Positions 1 to 6,696 are shown, counted from the stretch's first letter. The stretch is 8,047 nucleotides of DNA from Acidobacteriaceae bacterium (GCA_030044455.1 JASHVU010000038.1:1-8047); one strand, 5' to 3'. The notes: generated from the sequence alone by a model not told the origin. Made by a program: numbers and translations.

Positions 1-21
1 AGAGCAACCTCGTCGGGTGCC

Positions 22-2043
22 TTATAAGACAGACTGTGCACTTACCAGTCCGATGGATTGCATGAGCTTGAGGGCATTACTGGTTTGAACAACGCCCGGC
101 TTGAGTTTAAAGTCAAATGCGAGTTCTCCATCCTCCAGGTGATCTTCGAAATGGAAATTCCTGGCGCTGCCATTCATGCTTTCCGGAATTTGGGCAAGCG
201 CCAGGTCGTGGGTCGTCACCAGGCCAATCGCCCCACGCTGCACCAGGGCTTCGACCACCAACTGTGTTCCTGCGAGGCGATCGTGTGAGTTCGTCCCCGA
301 AAGCAATTCGTCGAGAAGGAATAGTACGGGAATCGGGCCTTCTGCCGCGTCTGAAATTAGCTTGAGACGCTTGATTTCGGCGTAGAATCGGGAAACTCCG
401 CCCTGCAGGGAATCGAGCACGCAGATCGAAGCCCCAACCGCGAGCCGCGACATGCGCAGCCGCTTCGCTCGTATCGGCGCGCCACACTGCGCCAGAACTG
501 CATTCACGCCGATTCCTCGAACAAAGGTGCTCTTCCCCGACATATTGGGTCCGCTGAGGACAATCAATTGCAGGCCGTCACACAGTTTCAGATCGTTCCG
601 GACAGCCTTGCCAACGGGCAGGAGAGGATGCGCCAACCCCTCGGCTTCGAAACATGGGCACTCAGCATTGAACTCGGGCCACGTATCGCCGGGATGTTCA
701 AATGCGTAGCCGGAGAGCGCCGCAATCGCTTCCATCTCCCCAACGGCGGCAAGCCAGTCGCGAATTGCAGGTCCGAATTCTCTCCGCCACGATTCGACCT
801 TGAACATCCATTGCGGGGTATAGATGAGAAAGCGATCCAAGCCGAACCAGGTAAGGAGCCGGTTCCTCCGCTGCTCCAGGTAACGCACAATCCGGTCCAG
901 CCCGCCCAATGCGGCTGAAGGAGCGATCCCGCCGACCTGGAGCGCCGACTGAAGATGTACGAGCTTGGGCGACTCAAATTGTTCTTGTTCGAGAACCTTC
1001 AAAACCTCTATAAGCAGGTCAAGGTCTCCTGTAGCGGTTTCAACGGCCACGACGGAAGTTGCCAGCCGCTTCATGATGCGCGAATCTACGACCAGATTGC
1101 ATGCCGAAAGCAGCAGCACCGGGGTGTAGGAATTGCGCAGAAACCCATAGATGAGCGACGCAATCCAAAGAATTGCAAGGGAAGCCGTCAACAACGGCAA
1201 CCATGGGGAGCCGAACGACGGTTCGCTTTCTCCCCAAACTGCCAGCGAATCCGGACTCAGGCCCAGGCGGATTCTGTTTCCGGCAGTGAACAGCCTCTCC
1301 CGGAACCCGAGACGCGTTCTCAGTTCCTGCGCGGCGCTCTGACGGGCACGAATTTCATCCGGTGGCGCCGGTTCCAGCAGCCAATGGGCCAGTGTCTCCT
1401 CTCCCGCACGCGTGCGGAAGGTGCAAAGCAGTTCGAAGACGGAACCCTTTCCGAACAGGTCCAAGTCACGCGCATATGGATGGGTGGCATCCAAAAAGCG
1501 ATCGCCACTTTCCCCCATTCCGGCCCAGCGGTCTTCCAGCCTTGCCAATCCGCATTCGTAGTGAGTGACAATGGTCTTGATATCCCGAATCTTCTTGAAC
1601 ACTTTCTCGTGCATGATCGCGAGCACGATAAAAGCGGCAAGGGCAACGAACAGCGGCCAAATCCCGTGAAGCCTATAGAGAAACCAGACCATGAAAAACG
1701 CCATCAGGAGCCCGAGAGTGAGCTTGCCATAACCGAGATACCAGTCCCATTTCTGGTGGACTTTGAGCCGATCTCGATTCTGTTGCAACAATCGTTTATA
1801 GGCTGCCTGGGGAGACTCAACCGTCGGATTATTCAGGGCTTCATCCATTCTCGGCATCCGGCCGCTTCGGAGAAGTCCATGATACGCCTTCCAAACTTCC
1901 TCCCAGGCCCAGGGAGATTGCTCGAAGATGGTTCGTTCTCCGTGGTTTTCAAGGGCTCCTCGCGAGTAGTCGTCAACCTGGAAATCGCTCTTGAGCCAGG
2001 TGATCAGGGGCAGCAGTTTGAGAGTGTTCCGAAACGGTTCCAA
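22..2043 (-). CDS. Membrane-anchored MutS-family ATPase (MutS domain V, no mismatch-recognition domain)
   Basis: The C-terminal third is a MutS-type ABC ATPase. Walker A is GPNMSGKST (residues 498-506), Walker B is VLFLLDE (573-579) followed by the family signature ELLSGTNSHDR (579-589), and the switch is TTHDL (610-614). Upstream there are two hydrophobic pairs, about 104-145 and 281-320, likely four membrane spans, with a MutS core-like helical region (about 330-450) between them and the ATPase. The N-terminal mismatch-binding domain of true MutS, with its Phe-x-Glu motif, is absent, and at 673 residues the protein is shorter than MutS. It is therefore unlikely to be a mismatch sensor. The role of membrane MutS paralogues is unknown to me. 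The start is uncertain: the codon at 2043 is TTG with no clear Shine-Dalgarno, and an in-frame stop lies 11 codons upstream. ATG codons at 1857 and 1848 (Met63, Met66) would give 611 or 608 residues. Codon use in the disputed 62 codons looks coding. The stop is TAA. Confidence 0.85.
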   Translation of the reverse strand: MEPFRNTLKLLPLITWLKSDFQVDDYSRGALENHGERTIFEQSPWAWEEVWKAYHGLLRSGRMPRMDEALNNPTVESPQAAYKRLLQQNRDRLKVHQKWDWYLGYGKLTLGLLMAFFMVWFLYRLHGIWPLFVALAAFIVLAIMHEKVFKKIRDIKTIVTHYECGLARLEDRWAGMGESGDRFLDATHPYARDLDLFGKGSVFELLCTFRTRAGEETLAHWLLEPAPPDEIRARQSAAQELRTRLGFRERLFTAGNRIRLGLSPDSLAVWGESEPSFGSPWLPLLTASLAILWIASLIYGFLRNSYTPVLLLSACNLVVDSRIMKRLATSVVAVETATGDLDLLIEVLKVLEQEQFESPKLVHLQSALQVGGIAPSAALGGLDRIVRYLEQRRNRLLTWFGLDRFLIYTPQWMFKVESWRREFGPAIRDWLAAVGEMEAIAALSGYAFEHPGDTWPEFNAECPCFEAEGLAHPLLPVGKAVRNDLKLCDGLQLIVLSGPNMSGKSTFVRGIGVNAVLAQCGAPIRAKRLRMSRLAVGASICVLDSLQGGVSRFYAEIKRLKLISDAAEGPIPVLFLLDELLSGTNSHDRLAGTQLVVEALVQRGAIGLVTTHDLALAQIPESMNGSARNFHFEDHLEDGELAFDFKLKPGVVQTSNALKLMQSIGLVSAQSVL

Positions 2044-2141
2044 GTGTGAATCTGAGCTTCGTGGAGGAACGCTTCAGAACCTCGCCGGTCGCGGCGGCAA
2101 CCTTCGCACAAGGCGACCGCTTTCTCGTAACTGGGACAACT

Positions 2142-2169
2142 CATATAGCCGGGGCGTCCGGCTTGTTAA
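2142..2169 (-). promoter_or_regulatory. Candidate sigma70-like promoter for the MutS-like gene
   Basis: Read on the minus strand, TTAACA (2169-2164) is separated by 16 bp from TATATG (2147-2142). This matches the -35 consensus at 5 of 6 positions and the -10 at 4 of 6. Initiation near 2135 would give a leader of about 90 nt to the TTG start or about 285 nt to the internal ATG codons. The spacer is itself a small palindrome (AGCCGG, 5 nt, CCGGCT at 2147-2163). The call rests only on pattern matching. Confidence 0.3.
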
Positions 2170-2216
2170 AATCCTCTGTCGGCGCTGGTGAGGTTTAGGT
2201 GGGAGCTGAACAAGGA

Positions 2217-4310
2217 GAAGCAATGGGCCTGCATACGAAGTCTGGTCAGAATGAGTTAAACCGGCGGGAGTTTTTGCGTCTTGCCCTGGCGGCATCAGCG
2301 GCGCTGGCCGCCTCAGGCCGCGCGTACTCGCAGGAAAAATCCGTTCCCGTATCACTTGCTCACGCCGCGTTGCAGCAATTGCCGCCCGGAGCGGTGGAAC
2401 CCGATGGCTGGCTGCGCGGCTGGCTCGAAAAACAGGCTGCAGAACTGGGGTCGCAGCTTCCTCAGGTTTCATGGCCATTCACCGACGCGTACTGGTCAGG
2501 CGAGGAAAACGTGGAGGGTGTGCCTCCCGGGACCACCGATGCCTGGTGGCCGTGGGAACAGAAGGCCTACTGGCTCGACGGGGCCACACGGCTTTCGATC
2601 GTCCTGAAGGATGAGCAGTTGATGACGCTGGTGCGGCAGTCGCTCGACTTCACGCTGAGCCATGCGCGCGACGACGGCTACCTGGGTCCGGAGAATTTCC
2701 GCGATCCGAAAGGCGACTTCCATCGTTGGCCGCAAAATGTGCTCTTCCGCGGCATGGCCGCACTGGCCGATGCGCGCTCCATACCGGGCTCACCTGAAAC
2801 GGCTGACGTGGCCGAGGCATTGCGGCGCCATTTTCTGGGCGACACGGCCGACTACGGTTCGCCTACGCGCAACGTGACCAACGTTGAAGGCATGATCTGG
2901 TGTTATGGAAAGACCGGAGATGCGCGCCTGCTGGAGAAGGCGGAAGATGCATGGAAGAAGTACCAGGCCACGGTAGCGGACGATCCTGGTCACGGCGATC
3001 TGGGAGCCATGCGCGTGTTTGCCGCCACGCCCATCAACGCCCATGGCTGCACTTACGCCGAAACCATGAAGCTGCCGGCAATTCTCTACCTTGCCACAGG
3101 CAAGCCCGAATACCTTGCATTTGCGATGGCCGCCGAGCGCCGCATCTTCGATCACCACATGCTGGTGGACGGAATACCTTCGACTACCGAGTGGTACCGC
3201 ACGGTCACCTCTCTCGATTCGCACGAGACCTGCGACATCAGCGACCACACATGGTCGTGGGGCTATATGCTGATGGCCACCGGCGATGCGGTGTGGGCGG
3301 ATCGCGTGGAGCGCGCCTGTTTCAATGCCGCACCTGGCGCCATCAGGAACGACTGGAAGGGACTGCAGTACTTCAGTTGCCCCAACCAGTTTCTAGCCAC
3401 GCTGAATTCAGACCACAACGTGATGTCGCACGGCGGCAGGATGATGGCCTACCAGCCGAATCCGGGTCAGCGCACCGCCTGCTGCGGAGGCAACGTGCAC
3501 CGTGTGCTGCCCAACTTTGCCATTCGCATGTGGATGAAGACGCCTGACAACGGACTTGCCGCGGTTCTCTACGGACCTTCGCGAGTCGAGGCTGCGGTGG
3601 GGGCAGACAATCAGCCAATCTCGATCGTCCAATCGACGCACTATCCCTTTGAAGAGGAGATTCGCCTGAGCGTTGAAACCGAGAGGCCCGTGGCGTTTCC
3701 GCTGCTGCTGCGTGCTCCCGGCTGGTGCGCACAGCCGCGCGTGACTCTCAACGGCGCGGAAGTGAAAGTTGCCCGCAATGCCGACGGTTTTCTGCGCATC
3801 GAGCGCACCTTCAAGTCGGGCGACCGAATCACGCTCACGCTACCTATGCAGGCACGCGTGACCGACTGGCCGCAGGAAGGCGTGGCCGTGGAGCACGGCC
3901 CGCTGGTTTATACGCTTCCCATCCAGGCGAACTGGACCACAAAAGTGGAACCCAAGTACACCACATCCGACTTTCCAAGCTGGGAGGCGACACCCGCGAG
4001 CCCGTGGAGCTACGGACTGGATCTCGATCCGGCCAATCCGGAGAAAAGTGTCGAATTCCATCGCAAGCCGCTCGCGGAGAACGAGGCTCTGGATCCATGG
4101 GTTGAGCCACCGACATCCATCACCGTTCCCGCGCGGCTGATTGCGGGTTGGGATCTGCAGCCAAACCCCGACGACCCGAACCAGAAGTTTACGTCTCCGT
4201 TGCCCGATGTTTCGGCGCGGAAGACCGCGGGGCCGGCAACGAAGATCACGCTGGTTCCCTATGGGGCGACGGAGTTGCGGTTGACGATTTTTCCGACGCT
4301 GCGCACATGA
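2217..4310 (+). other. Transcribed unit of the GH127-like gene including its ribosome-binding site
   Basis: The ribosome-binding site AAGGAG lies at 2212-2217, five bases before the ATG at 2223. This decides the start over an in-frame GTG at 2199, which has no comparable site. No terminator hairpin is visible between the stop at 4310 and the converging gene ending at 4324, so the two transcripts probably overlap at their 3' ends. Confidence 0.4.
2223..4310 (+). CDS. Tat-exported glycoside hydrolase, DUF1680/GH127 superfamily (putative beta-L-arabinofuranosidase)
   Basis: The protein has 695 residues from the ATG at 2223, chosen for the AAGGAG five bases upstream. The N-terminus carries a twin-arginine signal: NRREFLRLAL with Arg14-Arg15, an Ala-rich hydrophobic stretch, and likely cleavage near Ala-Tyr-Ser-Gln around residue 36. 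It is therefore probably exported folded to the periplasm. The body looks like an alpha/alpha-barrel catalytic domain followed by beta-rich C-terminal domains. GH127 enzymes bind zinc through one Glu and three Cys, one Cys acting as nucleophile. The same pattern is visible here as Glu335-Thr-Cys337 and Cys420-Cys421. The acid/base Glu is less clear: Glu323, in TTEWYR, lies 12 residues before the metal Glu rather than the 16 I recall for the Bifidobacterium enzyme. Substrate is inferred to be plant or microbial arabinose-containing glycans. Other DUF1680 families (GH146, GH142-like) remain possible. No arabinan transporter or other sugar-cleavage gene is adjacent, so the neighbourhood does not narrow the substrate. 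Confidence 0.85.
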   Translation: MGLHTKSGQNELNRREFLRLALAASAALAASGRAYSQEKSVPVSLAHAALQQLPPGAVEPDGWLRGWLEKQAAELGSQLPQVSWPFTDAYWSGEENVEGVPPGTTDAWWPWEQKAYWLDGATRLSIVLKDEQLMTLVRQSLDFTLSHARDDGYLGPENFRDPKGDFHRWPQNVLFRGMAALADARSIPGSPETADVAEALRRHFLGDTADYGSPTRNVTNVEGMIWCYGKTGDARLLEKAEDAWKKYQATVADDPGHGDLGAMRVFAATPINAHGCTYAETMKLPAILYLATGKPEYLAFAMAAERRIFDHHMLVDGIPSTTEWYRTVTSLDSHETCDISDHTWSWGYMLMATGDAVWADRVERACFNAAPGAIRNDWKGLQYFSCPNQFLATLNSDHNVMSHGGRMMAYQPNPGQRTACCGGNVHRVLPNFAIRMWMKTPDNGLAAVLYGPSRVEAAVGADNQPISIVQSTHYPFEEEIRLSVETERPVAFPLLLRAPGWCAQPRVTLNGAEVKVARNADGFLRIERTFKSGDRITLTLPMQARVTDWPQEGVAVEHGPLVYTLPIQANWTTKVEPKYTTSDFPSWEATPASPWSYGLDLDPANPEKSVEFHRKPLAENEALDPWVEPPTSITVPARLIAGWDLQPNPDDPNQKFTSPLPDVSARKTAGPATKITLVPYGATELRLTIFPTLRT

Positions 4311-4323
4311 GGGTGCGGGATGG

Positions 4324-4881
4324 CTATTTTGCGGGGGTTGGCTTGGCCGAGGTCTTCATCGCGGCTCTCAACTGCGCTTCATCCTGATCGCTCCAATAGC
4401 CGCAATCCAGCTGGAAGAATACCGATGTGTAGGGAATGGTGAGCGGCGTCTTGATGATGAGCACCGTGAAGGTTTTGCCAGCTTCATCGAGCTTCTGGAT
4501 GATCTGCTCGTGGAGGAGCTTGTGGGTCTCCTGCGAGGCCAGCAGCGTGGCGAGTGCTTCTCGATAGGCGGTGACGCCGTTGGCCTCTTTTTCTGGTACA
4601 TAGTTCAACTCCGAGTCGGTATAGATAATCGGCCTGACGTGCTTTGCCTTCGAGAGATCCGTGAGAACCTCCTCGACCACCGCAAGCTGATTGGCGTCAA
4701 CCGTGATGGTTTCGATTCCCGGCGAAGTTTGCAACGGGTAGGCGGAATCGGCGACCACAATCCAATTGCGGTGGCCAAACAATGAGATGTCTTGCTCGAG
4801 CTTCTGTTTCCAATCGCCGGCAGCCATGGCGCTGGCGCTGAAGGTCATCAAAAGGACGAGCAGGACGGTTGCTTTTCTCAT
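4324..4881 (-). CDS. Secreted RbsD/FucU-like protein (putative)
   Basis: This is a 185-residue protein from the ATG at 4881. The reading frame is open upstream to 5100, but the 73 extra residues look non-coding, while Met-Arg-Lys at 4881 opens a classical signal peptide (TVLLVLLMTFSASAMA, cleavage about residue 20). The mature part resembles RbsD/FucU sugar pyranases/mutarotases in layout. FGHRNWIVVADSAYP (35-49) matches the family's GH...D....P block with His37 and Asp45. ITVDANQLAVVEEVLTDL (59-76) matches the segment after it. YTSVFFQLDCG (151-161) sits where the family has Tyr-x-Asn; here the Asn is replaced by Ser153. If correct, it would interconvert anomers of a sugar, but RbsD and FucU are cytoplasmic, so a signal peptide is odd and the Ser substitution may mean lost or altered activity. 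It converges with the GH127-like gene, so it is not in its operon. There is no strong Shine-Dalgarno. The gene is secure; the family is tentative. Confidence 0.65.
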   Translation of the reverse strand: MRKATVLLVLLMTFSASAMAAGDWKQKLEQDISLFGHRNWIVVADSAYPLQTSPGIETITVDANQLAVVEEVLTDLSKAKHVRPIIYTDSELNYVPEKEANGVTAYREALATLLASQETHKLLHEQIIQKLDEAGKTFTVLIIKTPLTIPYTSVFFQLDCGYWSDQDEAQLRAAMKTSAKPTPAK

Positions 4882-5144
4882 TTTGTAGTCCAATCTGGCC
4901 GGCGGCGGGGTCTGGCGATGGGCCGGCAGCGATTTCAGGGCAATACCAGAGTACATACATCGCGCTTTGCGCGGCCAGAGAGTTTGGGGATTATGGGTTG
5001 ACGAGCCAGCTTCGCCTACGGAGGACTCCAGATATGGGCCAACGGAATTCGATGCTGTACCATCGTTTACGTGAATGAGACGGCTCTTCCGCAGGGTCAT
5101 CGGAGACTTGTACGCGGCCGTCAGAGACTCAGGATTCGCAAGCT
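4882..5144. other. Divergent intergenic region between the RbsD-like gene and pgsA-like gene
   Basis: Both flanking genes must be transcribed out of these 263 bases, yet I see no convincing -35/-10 pair on either strand. The only clear local structure is a short perfect hairpin, CGCGC-TTT-GCGCG at 4961-4973. No small gene is supported. Confidence 0.4.
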
Positions 5145-5747
5145 ATGAACGTTGACTCGCATCTTCGCTGGAATCCTCTGCGCACGGCCCCCAATCTGCT
5201 CACTCTTCTGCGCATCTGTCTTGCCCCGTTTCTGGTGGCCGCGATTCTTCAGGGCGAGTACCTGCTGAGCTTTGTGCTTTTTGTTGCGGCCGGGTTGACC
5301 GACGCTTTGGATGGATTTCTGGCGCGGATTCTGAAGCAGCGGTCGATGCTGGGGCATTATCTCGATCCCGTGGCAGACAAGCTGTTGCTGAGCACGCTGT
5401 TCCTGGTGCTGATGCACAAAGGGCTCATCCCGATAACTGTAACGGTGCTGGTGTTCGGGCGGGATGTGGGGATTCTGCTGGTGGCTGCGATCCTTTACAT
5501 GGCGGTTGGCCGCAGGGAGTTTCACCCCAGCATGTTCGGCAAGGCGAATACGCTGGCGCAGATTGTTGCCGTGGCTGCCGTCCCGCTGCGCCAGTTGACG
5601 GCCGAAGCGTGGGTGGTGATCTTCAGGCAGGTGGCACTGGACCTGACGATGGTTCTGACCGTGGCGTCGGGATTGCACTACGCGTGGCAGGCTTCAAGAC
5701 GCAGTTCCGCCCAGGTTGGGGGCGGCATCGGCGCGCGGCAACCCTGA
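5145..5747 (+). CDS. pgsA: CDP-alcohol phosphatidyltransferase, PgsA-like (phosphatidylglycerophosphate synthase)
   Basis: This 200-residue integral membrane enzyme carries the complete CDP-alcohol phosphotransferase signature: Asp53-x2-Asp56-Gly57-x2-Ala60-Arg61-x8-Gly70-x3-Asp74-x3-Asp78. These residues bind the divalent metals and the CDP-lipid. The N-terminal PNLLTLLRI (16-24) and the GKANTLAQ segment (132-139) are typical of the PgsA subgroup, which transfers the phosphatidyl group from CDP-diacylglycerol to glycerol-3-phosphate in anionic phospholipid synthesis. A cardiolipin synthase of the same fold cannot be excluded. Hydrophobic stretches at about 18-36, 38-52, 80-92, 97-121, 136-147 and 160-180 suggest six membrane spans. 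The start is ATG at 5145, with AGGA at 5131-5134 as a weakly placed ribosome-binding site. The length is normal for the family, and the C-terminal tail (183-200) is polar. It converges with the small gene ending at 5777, 29 bp away, with no clear terminator between. Confidence 0.88.
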   Translation: MNVDSHLRWNPLRTAPNLLTLLRICLAPFLVAAILQGEYLLSFVLFVAAGLTDALDGFLARILKQRSMLGHYLDPVADKLLLSTLFLVLMHKGLIPITVTVLVFGRDVGILLVAAILYMAVGRREFHPSMFGKANTLAQIVAVAAVPLRQLTAEAWVVIFRQVALDLTMVLTVASGLHYAWQASRRSSAQVGGGIGARQP

Positions 5748-5776
5748 AGGGATCCGGAAGGCGGAGCAAGGCGGAA

Positions 5777-5941
5777 CTAAGAGTCGTCAGAGACGTCTTC
5801 GGTCTCGGCGGAGTCTTCGATTTCCATGTCGCGAAACTCTTCGGAATCAAAAACTTCGCCACATTCCAGGCACTCGACGAATTCTGTGTCTTCGTGGCGG
5901 GAAACGATTCGAACCCTGGGGTGTCTGCAGGCGGTAGCCAT
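5777..5941 (-). CDS. 54-residue acidic protein with a C-x2-C zinc-ribbon-like knuckle
   Basis: This short gene runs from ATG at 5941 to TAG at 5777. It begins MATACRHPRVRIVSR, continues to FVECLECGEVFDSEEF (residues 21-36), and ends in a strongly acidic tail rich in Glu, Asp and Ser (38-54). Cys24-x2-Cys27 with Cys5 and His7 near the N-terminus (C-x-H ... C-x2-C) would be sufficient for one zinc site, as in small zinc ribbons, but metal binding is inference. A good minus-strand promoter lies 33 bases beyond the start (5981-6009), the protein has sensible composition, and its codons favour G/C at the third position in the Cys core. The ribosome-binding site is weak (AAAAGAA just before the ATG). 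Function is unknown. The CLECG knuckle followed by an acidic tail recalls small conserved proteins that annotation pipelines often miss. It is divergent from the iscR-iscS unit and separated from it by about 200 bases. Confidence 0.75.
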   Translation of the reverse strand: MATACRHPRVRIVSRHEDTEFVECLECGEVFDSEEFRDMEIEDSAETEDVSDDS

Positions 5942-5980
5942 CGTTCTTTTATTCGAGTGGAAATAGCTTTCTTTGGCGGG

Positions 5981-6009
5981 ATTGTAGCCCGTTTTTCCCG
6001 AATTGCGAA
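5981..6009 (-). promoter_or_regulatory. Sigma70-like promoter for the 54-residue protein
   Basis: On the minus strand, TTCGCA (6009-6004) is followed after 17 bases by TACAAT (5986-5981). That is 4 of 6 and 5 of 6 matches with ideal spacing. Initiation near 5974 leaves a leader of about 33 bases before the ATG at 5941, which supports that short gene being real. Confidence 0.5.
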
Positions 6010-6080
6010 AGCATATTTTGTTGAATCTTCAGTCCGATACCGGGATGCCCGGGCGGCGGCACGATTTAGGGGGTAGATAG

Positions 6081-6110
6081 TTGAATCTCGGACAGAAACG
6101 GTCGTATACT
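6081..6110 (+). promoter_or_regulatory. Sigma70-like promoter of the iscR-iscS unit
   Basis: TTGAAT (6081-6086) and TATACT (6105-6110) are separated by 18 bases and match consensus at 4 of 6 and 5 of 6 positions. Transcription would begin near 6117, leaving a leader of only about 23 bases before the ATG at 6140. It is the best promoter match I find in the window. Confidence 0.6.
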
Positions 6111-6111
6111 T

Positions 6112-6136
6112 AAAACGGACCGATCCAGTCGGATAT
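6112..6136 (+). promoter_or_regulatory. IscR type-1-like operator overlapping the transcription start
   Basis: The halves AAAACGGAC and GTCGGATAT are separated by 7 bases (CGATCCA). They fit the spacing and central GAC-N7-GTC core of the E. coli IscR type-1 consensus, and the right half matches it closely. The left half is degenerate at its outer positions. The site directly follows the -10 element and covers the predicted start, so a bound regulator would block initiation. This suggests autorepression by the regulator encoded next, but it rests on pattern similarity to a distant species. Confidence 0.4.
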
Positions 6137-6139
6137 TTC

Positions 6140-6598
6140 ATGCTGAAACTGACGAAAAAGGCGGATTACGGGCTGATGGCTCTGAAGTATCTGGCAGAGC
6201 ATCCTGAGACGCCTGCGTTGAGCGCCAAGGATGTGGCGGACGCGTATGGGATTCCGGCCCAACTGCTGGCCAAGATTCTGCAGAGACTGACCAAGACCGG
6301 CCTTTTGCGTTCGCATGCGGGAATGAATGGCGGCTACGAATTGGCGCGGGATGCGCGGCAGATTTCGGCCTACGAGGTGATTCACGCCATTGACGGCCCA
6401 TTCTTTATCACTTCGTGCACCAAGGGCGCCAAGGGTTGTGACCTGACCCCGAGCTGCACCATCAAAGAGCCGTTGGCGCGAGTCAACGACACAATTGCGG
6501 GAGTGCTGAAGAGCATCAGCATTCAGGACCTGGCAGAACACGTACAGCCTTCCGGTAGACCGCGCGAGGCGCAAGGGCTGGTGGCGTTGACGCTATAG
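6140..6598 (+). CDS. iscR: Rrf2-family transcriptional regulator, IscR-like
   Basis: This is a 152-residue Rrf2 protein. It starts [19 protein letters not shown], the typical first helix, followed by a winged helix-turn-helix (about 28-60: [13 protein letters not shown]...[15 protein letters not shown]) and the wing [12 protein letters not shown] (59-70). Cys93, Cys100 and Cys106 lie after the dimerisation-helix region in the place where IscR binds its [2Fe-2S] cluster. Spacing here is C-x6-C-x5-C, one residue longer in the first gap than E. coli IscR as I recall it. The protein is therefore expected to sense Fe-S cluster status and adjust transcription of the desulfurase gene that follows on the same strand 107 bases downstream. 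The start is ATG at 6140, with a weak GGA six bases upstream. Rrf2 proteins also include NsrR and CymR-type members; the cysteines and the iscS neighbour favour IscR. Confidence 0.85.
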   Translation: MLKLTKKADYGLMALKYLAEHPETPALSAKDVADAYGIPAQLLAKILQRLTKTGLLRSHAGMNGGYELARDARQISAYEVIHAIDGPFFITSCTKGAKGCDLTPSCTIKEPLARVNDTIAGVLKSISIQDLAEHVQPSGRPREAQGLVALTL

Positions 6599-6601
6599 AA
6601 A

Positions 6602-6637
6602 CGGAGCTAGCGGCGCTTGCGGAGTTAGCGTTGCTAG
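6602..6637 (+). repeat. Tandem 9-bp repeat, four units (left array)
   Basis: Four contiguous 9-mers, CGGAGCTAG, CGGCGCTTG, CGGAGTTAG and CGTTGCTAG, begin three bases after the stop codon of the iscR-like gene. The unit is roughly CGGnGYTAG. This is the left arm of the inverted structure that pairs with 6659-6694. Confidence 0.85.
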
Positions 6638-6658
6638 TCATGAATTCAGAAGCCAAGT

Positions 6659-6694
6659 CTAACTCCGCTAACACCGCTAGCTCCGCTAGCACCG
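6659..6694 (+). repeat. Tandem 9-bp repeat, four units (right array)
   Basis: Four contiguous 9-mers, CTAACTCCG, CTAACACCG, CTAGCTCCG and CTAGCACCG, form the reverse-complement form of the left array's unit. They end two bases before the GAGGAG that precedes the iscS ATG. Because the period is a multiple of three, the array stays open in the iscS frame and would read as a Ser/Ala/Thr/Asn-rich stretch if translation began further upstream. Confidence 0.85.
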
Positions 6695-6696
6695 CT

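Larger units (their letters stand above)
6602..6694. repeat. Large inverted repeat in the iscR-iscS spacer
   Basis: The two 9-mer arrays are complementary. The best register pairs 6602-6628 with 6659-6685: 27 bp with 24 matches, and two of the three outer units are perfectly complementary. In RNA this would be a stable hairpin between the two cistrons, ending just before the iscS ribosome-binding site. A full-length register (36 bp, 7 mismatches) is also possible. Possible roles are protection of the upstream transcript's 3' end, partial termination, or occlusion of iscS translation; none is shown. Confidence 0.75.

Noticed and set aside
955..2049. Long plus-strand open frame of 364 codons opposite the MutS-like gene
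   Set aside because: It is antisense to a gene with clear ATPase motifs; its product is Gln/Arg/Pro-rich with no recognisable domain, as expected from the reverse strand of GC-rich coding sequence.
2147..2163. Terminator hairpin AGCCGG/CCGGCT in the left divergent spacer
   Set aside because: The stem is only 6 bp with no T tract on either side, and both neighbouring genes point away from it, so no transcript needs to end there.
2199..2222. GTG start for the GH127-like protein at 2199
   Set aside because: The ATG at 2223 has AAGGAG at ideal spacing; starting at 2199 would put that ribosome-binding site inside the coding region.
4882..5100. N-terminal extension of the RbsD-like protein to 5100
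   Set aside because: The added 73 residues have no domain-like character and would place a typical signal peptide in the middle of the protein.
5623..6141. Minus-strand open frame of 172 codons across the pgsA 3' end and the following gap
   Set aside because: It overlaps pgsA and the iscR promoter, has Pro/Arg/Ser-rich low-information sequence, and is in a different frame from the convincing 54-codon gene.
6602..6694. CRISPR array
   Set aside because: Units are 9 bp, contiguous without spacers, and face each other in opposite orientation.
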